From Bacillota bacterium (lineage in GTDB: Bacteria; Bacillota; Clostridia; Christensenellales; CAG-138): 64,000 nt of DNA. The notes beneath the pieces are model-generated. The model worked only from the letters and a program-made list of their open reading frames with translations. It was not told where the DNA came from and ran no database searches. The position numbers and the translations under genes were made by a program. Positions 15,057 to 22,102 of the stretch are shown here, piece by piece. Position 1 is the stretch's first letter, and every line of letters starts with the position of its first letter. The DNA lies in NCBI GenBank assembly GCA_023459335.1, contig JAEWUO010000004.1:62001-126000 (forward strand), written 5' to 3'.

Positions 15057-15450
15057 GGGCAAATTTCCCCCGATTACTATATTCTTTCTTTATTGTAAAC
15101 CCGGAAAAGATGGTTTGCAATCAAACGGCCCGTTTGTCACAGATTGTTAACCCATTGCTTAAAAAAAGCGCGCTATTTTGCCGTTTTGTGGGGAAAAAAA
15201 CCTCTTTTTACGCCAACAATCAGTGCGTTCATGATTTTGGCGTATGGTTTTATCGGGAAGGACTGAAAAATCGTTTGATTTACTGTTTTCCCGCGTAAAA
15301 AGAGCTCCGCCGCGCGATTGTCCGAACCCGGAAAGAAAGCAAAAGACGGCGGAGAAAACGAACGAAACGCAGGCTTTTCCGAGTGTTCCGGCTCAGCGGC
15401 TTACCCCTTTTGCGTATCCCCGGACGGCATGTGCGCCTGTCCATACAACC
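15057..15450. other. Intergenic region upstream of dnaA
   Basis: No gene and no consensus DnaA box seen. The left end must hold the promoter of the hydrolase operon (for example TTGCAATCAAACGG near 15110 on the plus strand is not convincing). The stretch is AT-rich with short A- and T-tracts at 15160-15210. Confidence 0.5.
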
Positions 15451-15454
15451 GAAA

Positions 15455-15490
15455 CGTCGGCTTGTAAACCGACGCGTTTTTTGCTATGAT
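15455..15490 (+). promoter_or_regulatory. dnaA promoter overlapped by an inverted repeat
   Basis: -35 TTGTAA (15462-15467), a 17-bp spacer and -10 TATGAT (15485-15490); the expected start is near 15497, 20 bases before the ATG. The inverted repeat CGTCGG (15455-15460) / CCGACG (15469-15474) flanks the -35 and resembles an operator. Followed by TTTTTT it also looks like a terminator, but nothing on this strand lies upstream to need one. Confidence 0.6.
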
Positions 15491-15517
15491 GATCTTTAAT
15501 ATAGGGGGTATGTCACT

Positions 15518-16828
15518 ATGGATCAATTGCAATCGGTTTGGGCGGCCGCAAGGGAAAACATCCGTCCTCAGATGACGGGTTTGTCCTTTCACGCCTGGAT
15601 CGACGTAATCGTGCCCGTCGCACTCCAGAAGGACATCATGATCCTCGAAGCGCCCACACCGGACATCCAGAAAACCCTCGAAGACTTCTATTTTGAAAAC
15701 TTGCGGGACGCGGTCAAGGCCGCGAACGAAACGATATCCGACATCAAAATCATACTTCCCGAGGATCGGGATATCTATGTCAACCCCATCAGCGCGGAAC
15801 CGATCAACGTGTTCGCGCTGAATCCGAAATATACGTTTGAAACGTTCGTCGTCGGCGGATCGAACCATTTCGCGCACGCCGCGGCGCTCGCCGTCGCGCA
15901 GAATCCCGCGGCCGCCTATAACCCGCTGTTTCTGTACGGCGGCGTTGGTCTGGGCAAGACGCACCTGATGCATGCCATCGGGCACATGGTGAAAAACAAC
16001 GACCCCTCCGCGCGCGTCATGTACGTCACCAGCGAGACGTTTACCAACGAACTCATCACGGCGATACAGATGGATAAACGCCTTGAGTTCCGCAAACGCT
16101 ACCGTAACGTGGACGTGCTTCTGCTCGACGACGTGCAGTTCATCGCGAAGAAACAATCCGTCCAGGAAGAGTTTTTCAACACCTTCAATACGCTGCACAA
16201 CGCCAATAAACAGATCATCATCAGTTCCGACCGGCCGCCGAAGGAAATTTCGAGTCTGGAAGAGCGGCTGCGTTCCCGTTTCGAGTGGGGACTGATCGCA
16301 GACATCCAGCCTCCGGACATCGAGACGAGGATCGCTATCCTCCGAAACCGCGCGCGGCTCGACAATCTTGACGTGGACGACGAAATCATCCAGTTCATCG
16401 CAGAACACGTGGTGAGCAATATCCGTGAACTGGAGGGTTCCTTAACCCGCGTGGTCGCGTATTCGCAGCTGCGCCGCCGGCCGCTGACGCTGGAACTGAC
16501 CATCGAAGCGCTGCGGGATCTTCTTCCCGACGTCAAGAAAAAAGAAATCACGCCGCAGATCATCAAAAGCACGGTCGCCGAGTATTATTCCATCCCCATA
16601 GAAAGCCTGCTCTCCGAGCGCAGGGACCGGGAGATCGTTCTGCCGCGGCAGGTCGCCATGTACCTGTGCCACGACATGCTGAGCATTCCCTACAAACGCA
16701 TCAGCTCGCTTTTTGAAAAAAACGACCATACGACGGCGATCAACGCCTGCAAACGCGTCGAGGAAATGATCGAATCGGAAAGTTCGTTTTCCTCGGTGAT
16801 CGAGGATATCAAAAAACGCATGGCATAA
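15518..16828 (+). CDS. dnaA: Chromosomal replication initiator DnaA
   Basis: 436 residues, normal length. Binds DnaA boxes and unwinds oriC as an ATP-bound filament. Domain I at 1-75, short linker, domain III AAA+ with Walker A GGVGLGKTHL at 141-150, Walker B LLLDDVQF at about 205, sensor and arginine-finger segments, and a C-terminal DNA-binding helix-turn-helix ending in DHTTAINACKRVEEM. AGGGGGT lies 8 bases upstream of the ATG. The gene is directly followed by oriC and dnaN, the standard Firmicutes order. Confidence 0.98.
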   Translation: MDQLQSVWAAARENIRPQMTGLSFHAWIDVIVPVALQKDIMILEAPTPDIQKTLEDFYFENLRDAVKAANETISDIKIILPEDRDIYVNPISAEPINVFALNPKYTFETFVVGGSNHFAHAAALAVAQNPAAAYNPLFLYGGVGLGKTHLMHAIGHMVKNNDPSARVMYVTSETFTNELITAIQMDKRLEFRKRYRNVDVLLLDDVQFIAKKQSVQEEFFNTFNTLHNANKQIIISSDRPPKEISSLEERLRSRFEWGLIADIQPPDIETRIAILRNRARLDNLDVDDEIIQFIAEHVVSNIRELEGSLTRVVAYSQLRRRPLTLELTIEALRDLLPDVKKKEITPQIIKSTVAEYYSIPIESLLSERRDREIVLPRQVAMYLCHDMLSIPYKRISSLFEKNDHTTAINACKRVEEMIESESSFSSVIEDIKKRMA

Positions 16829-17065
16829 TCTGATCCACATTTTGTGGAGAAAAATTGTGGACGGACTGTGGATTACGTGGAGACTATGGATCATGTGGAA
16901 AAAGGTTATTCCTCTTTTTGGTTTTTCCACCGATCGGTCCACAGAGAAAACACCGCCGGTTTGCGGCGAATCCCGTTTCTCCACAGAATGCACAACACAC
17001 TACTCCTACTGCTACTGAAATAATAATATAATCATACACGCCTTCCAGCCAAAGAATGTGGATAA
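16829..17065. other. oriC: Origin of chromosomal replication (oriC), dnaA-dnaN intergenic
   Basis: At least seven DnaA-box-like 9-mers: TGATCCACA (16831), TGTGGAGAA (16843), TGTGGATTA (16867), TGTGGAAAA (16894), CGGTCCACA (16935), TTCTCCACA (16977) and a perfect TGTGGATAA (17057-17065). After the 16977 box come a 14-base linker and CTACTCCTACTGCTACTG (17000-17017), then AAATAATAATATAATCAT. This matches the box / DnaA-trio / AT-rich order of the unwinding system described in Bacillus subtilis. Confidence 0.88.
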
Positions 17066-17184
17066 CCCCGACTCTCCGATACGCTGGAAACAGCGATTAA
17101 AATCAACAGAAAAAAACTGGTTGTGAAATTAAGGTCATAGAATTTTATATAGATGAGACGAACGCTTGGAAAGGAAGACAGAAT

Positions 17185-18288
17185 ATGCATTTTTATATGG
17201 ACTCGAAAGAATTGACAGAAGGCGTTCTTTCCGTAATCAAGGCATTGCCCATACGCACGACGATGCCGATCCTGGAAGGGATTCTGCTGGAAGCAACGAA
17301 GGACGGCGTCAAGCTTAAGTGTTCCGATCTGATGTTGCAGAAAGAATGCCTGCTGCCCGCAACCGTTGAAGAGGAAGGGGTTGCCATTGTACCCGGCAAG
17401 CTGTTTTCCGAGATCGTTCGGAAACTGCCGGAATCCATCGCGGAAGTTACGCTGAGCGGAAAATCGCTCGATCTCTCCTGCGGCCGCGCGAAGAGCAGTC
17501 TTCAGTGCGTCGAGACGACGGAGGAGTTTCCGGAGATGCGCTTCACGGGCGAAACGTTTACGGTCAAGATGGATCGAAACGACTGCCGCGATATGATCAA
17601 CACAACGGTGTTCGCCACCGCGCAGGACGACAGCAAGCCGATCCTGACCGGTGTGTTAATGGAACTCGGGGACGAGATCACCATCGTCGCGACCGACGCG
17701 TTTCAGTTTGCGAAGCGATCCATGCCGCTGAAAAATCCCGTGCCGGAGCGCAGCATCGTCATTCCCGGAAAATCCATGGCTGAGATTGCGAGGATGATGG
17801 ATGAAACGGAAGAAGACGTGGAACTGACGTTTACCAAAACACACGTCTGCGTCAATATCAAACATTCCCGCCTGGTCGCGCGACTGCTCGACGGCGACTA
17901 TATCAAATATAAAAACATCCTGCCGAAAGAGCATACGACGCGGGTGATGATCGACAAAGCGGAACTCATGGAGAGCATCGACCGCGCGCAGCTCATGGCG
18001 CGGGAAGGAAATAACAACATCGTCATGAAGTTCCACGACAACAAGCTTTCGATTTCCGCCAACAGCTTTGTCGGGAGAACCAATGAAGAAATGGACGTGC
18101 AGATCAACGGTGAAGATATCGACATTGCTTTTAACCCGCGCTTCTGCATCAACGTGCTGAAAAATATCCCCGACGAAAAAATCTATATGGACTTTACGAC
18201 GAGCATCAGCCCCTGCGTGATTCGCCCGGCGAAAACGGAGGGATACTATTATCTGATTGTTCCGGTCAGAATCTATTCCAATTTTTGA
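17185..18288 (+). CDS. dnaN: DNA polymerase III beta subunit (sliding clamp)
   Basis: 367 residues. Forms the dimeric ring that tethers polymerase to DNA. The N-terminus (DSKELTEGVLSVIKALP, then TTMPILEGILLEA), the central region and the C-terminal YYYLIVPVRIYSNF fit the family; the tail after PVR is four residues longer than the usual end. AAAGGAAGACAGA precedes the ATG at 17185. Directly after oriC, and followed by a terminator, so it is not continuous with parAB. The usual recF-gyrB-gyrA genes do not follow. Confidence 0.97.
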   Translation: MHFYMDSKELTEGVLSVIKALPIRTTMPILEGILLEATKDGVKLKCSDLMLQKECLLPATVEEEGVAIVPGKLFSEIVRKLPESIAEVTLSGKSLDLSCGRAKSSLQCVETTEEFPEMRFTGETFTVKMDRNDCRDMINTTVFATAQDDSKPILTGVLMELGDEITIVATDAFQFAKRSMPLKNPVPERSIVIPGKSMAEIARMMDETEEDVELTFTKTHVCVNIKHSRLVARLLDGDYIKYKNILPKEHTTRVMIDKAELMESIDRAQLMAREGNNNIVMKFHDNKLSISANSFVGRTNEEMDVQINGEDIDIAFNPRFCINVLKNIPDEKIYMDFTTSISPCVIRPAKTEGYYYLIVPVRIYSNF

Positions 18289-18304
18289 TCGTAACCAAAC
18301 ATTT

Positions 18305-18330
18305 GAGGCGGGAAACCGTCTCTTTTTTTA
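18305..18330 (+). terminator. Terminator of dnaN
   Basis: GAGGCGG / CCGTCTC stem (18305-18311, 18316-18322, one G-T pair) with a GAAA loop and seven T residues. Confidence 0.85.
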
Positions 18331-18350
18331 TAAGATACGGATCGGAAGAT

Positions 18351-18413
18351 TGTTTCACGTGAAACATTGAATGATTAATAAACATCCGGATACAGATTGT
18401 TTCACGTGGAACA
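18351..18413. promoter_or_regulatory. parS: Two parS centromere sites
   Basis: TGTTTCACGTGAAACA (18351-18366) is a perfect palindrome of the Spo0J/ParB parS consensus; TGTTTCACGTGGAACA (18398-18413) differs by one base. They lie 47 bp apart between dnaN and parA and are probably ParB loading sites. Confidence 0.95.
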
Positions 18414-18503
18414 TTGAATCGATTCCGAGATTCTGTTAGAATGGCGATAGCGATAAATAAGTTTTTTTCACAGTATCAGAGAAAACCGGAGGATAAACCG
18501 ATC

Positions 18504-19268
18504 ATGAAAATCGTTGCGGTAGCCAATCAGAAAGGCGGCGTCGGCAAGACGACCACCGCCGTCAATCTGAGCGCCTGTCTCGCCGAGCAGGGGAAAAGCG
18601 TGCTGCTGGTGGACACGGATCCGCAGGGAAACAGCACCAGCGGTCTCGGAGTAAAAAAAGAAGGAGATATCAAATCCGTCTACGATGTGCTGATCAACGA
18701 TGTTTCCGTCGACGAAGCGACGCGCGATACGATGATCCCGTCCCTGAAGCTGCTGCCCGCCCATATCTCGCTCGCAGGCGCGGAGGTAGAGCTGGTCACC
18801 ATGATGGCGCGGGAACAGGTGCTCAAACGCGCGCTGAACGCAACGAAACAACAGTACGATTATATTTTTATCGACTGTCCGCCATCGCTGGGCCTGTTAA
18901 CGCTCAACGCGCTGACCGCGGCGAATACGCTGCTCGTTCCGATCCAGTGCGAATTCTACGCGCTGGAAGGGCTGAGCCTGCTCATGAATACGGTCAAACT
19001 CGTACGAAAGAGTCTCAACCCCGATCTGGACGTCGAGGGCGTGGTGCTCACGATGTTCGACTCGCGCACAAATCTCTCCATGCAGGTTGTCGAAGAAGTA
19101 AAGAAATTCTTTAAAAACAAGGTTTATGATACGATCATCCCAAGGAGCGTACGTCTTGGCGAAGCGCCGTCTTTCGGTCTGCCGATCTCGCTCTACGCGC
19201 CCAACAGCGCGGGAGCAACGGCATACAGTTCCCTTGCAAGCGAGATGATCGATAAGGAGGGAAAATAA
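18504..19268 (+). CDS. parA: ParA/Soj chromosome-partitioning ATPase
   Basis: 254 residues. Deviant Walker A KGGVGKTTT at 10-18 with the signature lysine, DTDPQGN at about 40, FIDCPPSLG as Walker B, and the ENxTRxD-like FDSRTNLS segment. Works with ParB and parS in origin segregation and regulates DnaA in related species. The ATG at 18504 has GGAGG 11 bases upstream and begins the conserved sequence; the frame is open upstream to 18414, but that part is not Soj-like. The stop overlaps the parB start (TAATG). Confidence 0.97.
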   Translation: MKIVAVANQKGGVGKTTTAVNLSACLAEQGKSVLLVDTDPQGNSTSGLGVKKEGDIKSVYDVLINDVSVDEATRDTMIPSLKLLPAHISLAGAEVELVTMMAREQVLKRALNATKQQYDYIFIDCPPSLGLLTLNALTAANTLLVPIQCEFYALEGLSLLMNTVKLVRKSLNPDLDVEGVVLTMFDSRTNLSMQVVEEVKKFFKNKVYDTIIPRSVRLGEAPSFGLPISLYAPNSAGATAYSSLASEMIDKEGK

Positions 19269-20149
19269 TGGCCGCGCAGAAAACCGGACTGGGTCGGGGT
19301 CTTGACGCGCTGTTAAATCCCTACACCGTATCCGACGAAGAACAGGCTTCGTCAGGCGCGGGCGTGCTGCAGGTGAACGTGCGGGAGATCGACACGAACT
19401 CGCTCCAGCCGAGAAAGCAGTTTGATGAAACGTCGCTTAACGAACTCGCCGCCTCCATCCGGACGCACGGTATCGTGCAGCCGCTGATCGTCAAACAAAA
19501 GGGCAGCCGCTACATGATCATCGCTGGCGAACGCCGCTTCCGCGCGGCCCGGCTCGCGGGTCTGACCGAAGTGCCCGTGCTGGTGACGGATTACGACGAA
19601 GCACAGATTCACGAAGTTTCGCTGATCGAAAATATCCAGAGAGAAAACCTGAACCCTATCGAAGAAGCCGCGGCGATCCGCTTTCTGATGAAGCAGCACG
19701 ACATGACGCAGGAGGAGGTTTCCGCGCGCCTTGGCAAAAGCAGGCCGGCCATCGCGAATTCGCTGCGTCTTCTTCAGCTGCCGGAAAGCGTCATCGACCT
19801 GCTCCGAAGCGGCGCGCTCTCCGCGGGGCACGGGCGCACGCTTGCCGGGCTGAACGACGGGAGGCAGATCGAACAGCTCGCGAAGGAGTGCGTGGAACAG
19901 GAATACTCCGTCCGCGCGCTGGAGGAGAAGATCCGCCATCTCTCCGAAAAGAAAAAACCCGCGCCCGCCGCGAAAAAAGAAAAGCCCGCCCTCTCCGCCG
20001 AACTGCAGGGGCTGGAGGAATCCTTCCGCGAATCGCTCGGCACGAAAGTATCCCTCGCGGGCAGCGCGTCCCGCGGAAAGATCACGATTGAGTATTTCAG
20101 CCGCGAGGATCTGGAACGGGTATACGATAAGCTGGCGGGCAGGGACTGA
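19268..20149 (+). CDS. parB: ParB/Spo0J centromere-binding CTPase
   Basis: 293 residues. Starts with the ParA-stimulating GLGRGLDALL, followed by NSLQPRKQFD, the CTP-binding box GERRFRAARL at 87-96, IENIQRENLNPIEEA, and the parS-reading helix-turn-helix MTQEEVSARLGKSRPAIANS. A Lys/Ala-rich linker (EKKKPAPAAKKEKPA) separates the C-terminal dimerisation domain. The start overlaps the parA stop by one base. The 3' end is followed by an array of repeat/terminator elements. Confidence 0.97.
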   Translation: MAAQKTGLGRGLDALLNPYTVSDEEQASSGAGVLQVNVREIDTNSLQPRKQFDETSLNELAASIRTHGIVQPLIVKQKGSRYMIIAGERRFRAARLAGLTEVPVLVTDYDEAQIHEVSLIENIQRENLNPIEEAAAIRFLMKQHDMTQEEVSARLGKSRPAIANSLRLLQLPESVIDLLRSGALSAGHGRTLAGLNDGRQIEQLAKECVEQEYSVRALEEKIRHLSEKKKPAPAAKKEKPALSAELQGLEESFRESLGTKVSLAGSASRGKITIEYFSREDLERVYDKLAGRD

Positions 20150-20150
20150 C

Positions 20151-20376
20151 CTTCTTTTCTTGAAAGAAAAGAAGGCAAAAGAACTTCGGATGTGTTCCAG
20201 GGAGCCTGCAAAGAGTATATTTCTGTTTGGCTAATCCAAAAAGAAAAGAAGGCAAAAGAACTTCGGATATGTTTAAGAGGGCCCATTTCCAGGGCTCTTT
20301 TTGATAGAATTCTTGAAAGAAAAGAAGACAAAAGAACTTGATATGCAATTCAAAGAGCCTTAAAATAGGCTCTTTA
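20151..20376 (+). repeat. Three tandem copies of the bipartite 3' repeat-plus-terminator element
   Basis: Core copies at 20151-20187 (complete, CTTTTCTTGAAAGAAAAG then AAGGCAAAAGAACTTC), 20238-20264 (left half lost) and 20309-20339. Each is followed by a short spacer starting GGATnTG or GATATG and then a hairpin: for example AGAGGGCCC/GGGCTCT with TTTTT at 20276-20302, and AAAGAGCC/GGCTCTTT at 20352-20375. Units are about 75 bp apart. Not a CRISPR: spacers are short and structured. Confidence 0.7.
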
Positions 20377-20380
20377 AAAT

Positions 20381-20409
20381 TTGACTTGCTGCAACAGAAG
20401 CAATATACT
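20381..20409 (+). promoter_or_regulatory. Promoter of the aspS leader
   Basis: -35 TTGACT (20381-20386), a 17-bp spacer and -10 TATACT (20404-20409). Transcription from about 20416 gives a 285-nt leader before aspS. Confidence 0.8.
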
Positions 20410-20437
20410 TGGATCATTCAAAAAGGAGCTGTCCGCT

Positions 20438-20491
20438 ATGCGTACGATTTTGATTCGGCTGGATATCGACCGAAGGCACTTGAGCCGCTGA
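20438..20491 (+). CDS. Putative leader peptide 1 of aspS (17 aa)
   Basis: Reads MRTILIRLDIDRRHLSR and then TGA. AAAAGGAG lies about 10 bases upstream of the ATG, a good ribosome site. Five of 17 residues are Arg and two are Asp. Its last codons and stop lie in the 5' arm of the first leader hairpin, as in translational attenuators. Whether it is made is unknown; the call rests on the ribosome site and position. Confidence 0.45.
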   Translation: MRTILIRLDIDRRHLSR

Positions 20492-20610
20492 GAAGATCTC
20501 TTCCGGCTCGAGTGCGAATCTGTCGCGCCGGCCGGAGATACGTATAGAGGGATGCAATACCCGTATCGATTTCTGACGCGCCGGAAAATAAACGGCGTGT
20601 TTTTATATTT
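20482..20610 (+). promoter_or_regulatory. Attenuator-like structure in the aspS leader
   Basis: First hairpin: GAGCCG (20482-20487) / CGGCTC (20504-20509) with an inner GAAGA/TCTTC stem. Then come direct repeats TCTGTCGCGCCGG (20519-20531) and TCTGACGCGCCGG (20572-20584). A terminator follows: ACGCGCCG (20576-20583) / CGGCGTGT (20593-20600) plus TTTTATATTT. Either repeat copy could pair with the CGGCGTG arm, which offers alternative folds. No T-box antiterminator consensus was seen. Confidence 0.55.
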
Positions 20611-20623
20611 CGGAGGTGATCGA

Positions 20624-20677
20624 ATGCGGCATAAGGATGATGCCGGACTGGACACAAAGACCGGCGCCTGGCAATAA
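20624..20677 (+). CDS. Putative leader peptide 2 of aspS (17 aa)
   Basis: Reads MRHKDDAGLDTKTGAWQ and then TAA, between the leader terminator and aspS. Its ribosome site GGAGGTGAT is near perfect. Three Asp codons, two of them adjacent, are notable ahead of an aspartyl-tRNA synthetase gene. The stop lies 23 bases before the aspS ATG. Expression is not shown. Confidence 0.4.
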   Translation: MRHKDDAGLDTKTGAWQ

Positions 20678-20700
20678 TACCATATTGAAAGGAGAACAGA

Positions 20701-21987
20701 ATGAAACGAACGATGATTTCACAGGCGCGCGTCAACGAGCCCGTTCTGATACAGGGGTTTGTCGAACATATCCGCAATACGCGGTATATGGCGTTTCTCG
20801 TCCTGCGCGACCGCAGCGGAAAACTGCAGGCGACCATTGAAAAAAGCGCGCATCCGGAATGGGAGGCGCTTCTCGATACGCTCACCGTTGAGTCCGTCGT
20901 ATCGATCGAAGGCATCATGCGCGAAAATCCGCAGGTGAAGCTGGGAGCGCGGGAATTAATACCGGACGCGATCGCCATCGAATCCATCGCCGCCGCGCTG
21001 CCGCTGACAAAGGACGCAAACATCGACACGCGGCTGGACTACCGCTGGCTCGACCTGCGCGGGGAGAAGGAGCGTCTGCTGTTCGAGACGCAAACCTGCC
21101 TCGTTGCCGCGATGCGGGAATTCCTTCTCAAGAGGGACTTTCTTGAAATCCATACCCCGAAGCTGATCGCCGCCGCGAGCGAGAGCGGCGCGGACGTGTT
21201 CGAGGTCGGTTACTTCGACAGGAAGGCATTTCTGGCGCAGAGCCCGCAGTTTTACAAGCAGATGGCCATGGCCGCGGGATTCGAGCGCATCTTCGAAACG
21301 GGTCCGGTGTTCCGCGCGGAGAAGTCCTATACGAGCCGGCACACGACGGAGTTCACGGGGTTCGATCTGGAATTCTCCTATATCGAGTCGTTCCGCGACG
21401 TGATGCTTCTTGAAGCGGAATTGCTGACATACGCGCTTTCCCGCGTCGCGGAACAATATGGCGAGGCGATCGAGCGGCTGTATGGTATGAAGGCAATCGT
21501 ACCGAAACTGCCGTTTCCCGAAATTGCTCTGCCGGAGCTCTACCGGGAACTGGAGAAACGCTACGGTTACCGCCTGCCGGAAAGCGAGCGCGGGGACACG
21601 ACCACCGAAGCGGAGCAGCTGAGCTACCGTTTTTCGATGGAGGAATTCGGTCACGAGTTCCTGCTGGTGACGGATTTCGCCGCTGAGAAGCGCGCGTTTT
21701 ACCATATGCGCAAGGACGGCATTCCGCAGGGATACGACCTTTTATGGCGCGGCGTGGAGATCACGACCGGCGCGCAGCGGGAGCACCGCTACGACGTGCT
21801 CTGCCGGCAGGCGGCGGAACGCGGCCTGGGAGACGACGTGAAGTTCTACACCGAATTTTTCCGCTACGGCTGTCCGCCGCACGGCGGGTTCGGCCTCGGC
21901 GTCGACCGCCTCACGATGCTCCTGCTCGGCACGGGCATCAAAGAGGCGATGTTCCTCTTCCGCGGCCCCAATAGGTTGACACCATAA
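20701..21987 (+). CDS. aspS: Archaeal/eukaryotic-type aspartyl-tRNA synthetase
   Basis: 428 residues, against about 590 for bacterial AspRS; it lacks the bacterial GAD insertion. N-terminal OB-fold anticodon domain at 1-105; class II motif 2 in GPVFRAEKSYTSRHTTEF with the RHxTEFxGxD pattern of archaeal-type AspRS; motif 3 GFGLGVDRLTML; ends FRGPNRLTP. Some Clostridia carry such an enzyme as a second, non-discriminating AspRS that charges tRNA-Asn for later amidation; whether this one does cannot be seen. AAAGGAGAACAGA precedes the ATG. Preceded by a structured leader. Confidence 0.88.
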   Translation: MKRTMISQARVNEPVLIQGFVEHIRNTRYMAFLVLRDRSGKLQATIEKSAHPEWEALLDTLTVESVVSIEGIMRENPQVKLGARELIPDAIAIESIAAALPLTKDANIDTRLDYRWLDLRGEKERLLFETQTCLVAAMREFLLKRDFLEIHTPKLIAAASESGADVFEVGYFDRKAFLAQSPQFYKQMAMAAGFERIFETGPVFRAEKSYTSRHTTEFTGFDLEFSYIESFRDVMLLEAELLTYALSRVAEQYGEAIERLYGMKAIVPKLPFPEIALPELYRELEKRYGYRLPESERGDTTTEAEQLSYRFSMEEFGHEFLLVTDFAAEKRAFYHMRKDGIPQGYDLLWRGVEITTGAQREHRYDVLCRQAAERGLGDDVKFYTEFFRYGCPPHGGFGLGVDRLTMLLLGTGIKEAMFLFRGPNRLTP

Positions 21988-21989
21988 CT

Positions 21990-22069
21990 TGCTTTTCTTG
22001 AAAGAAAAGTAAGCAAAAGTACTTTCTAAACAATGAGAAAGAGCCTACTCGTAAGAGTAAGCTCTTTTT
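21990..22069 (+). repeat. Bipartite 3' repeat-plus-terminator element (copy at aspS)
   Basis: Core CTTTTCTTGAAAGAAAAG (21992-22009) followed by TAAGCAAAAGTACTTT. After 13 bases comes the hairpin AAAGAGC...GCTCTTT (22038-22044, 22061-22067) with a T-run. The hairpin can also serve the convergent arcC. A degenerate fragment (AGAAAAAGAAAAGAAGGC, 22086-22103) abuts the arcC stop. Confidence 0.75.
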
Positions 22070-22102
22070 GTTTCTTTCTCTCTTGAGAAAAAGAAAAGAA
22101 GG

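Noticed and set aside
15451..15483. Terminator before dnaA
   Set aside because: It has terminator form, but no plus-strand gene precedes it and it overlaps the dnaA -35, so it is treated as an operator-like repeat.
20151..20376. CRISPR-like array after parB
   Set aside because: Only three unequal copies, structured spacers and no cas genes; better explained as a repeat-plus-terminator element.
20381..20700. T-box riboswitch before aspS
   Set aside because: The antiterminator consensus GGTGG-N-ACCGCG and a specifier loop could not be found.
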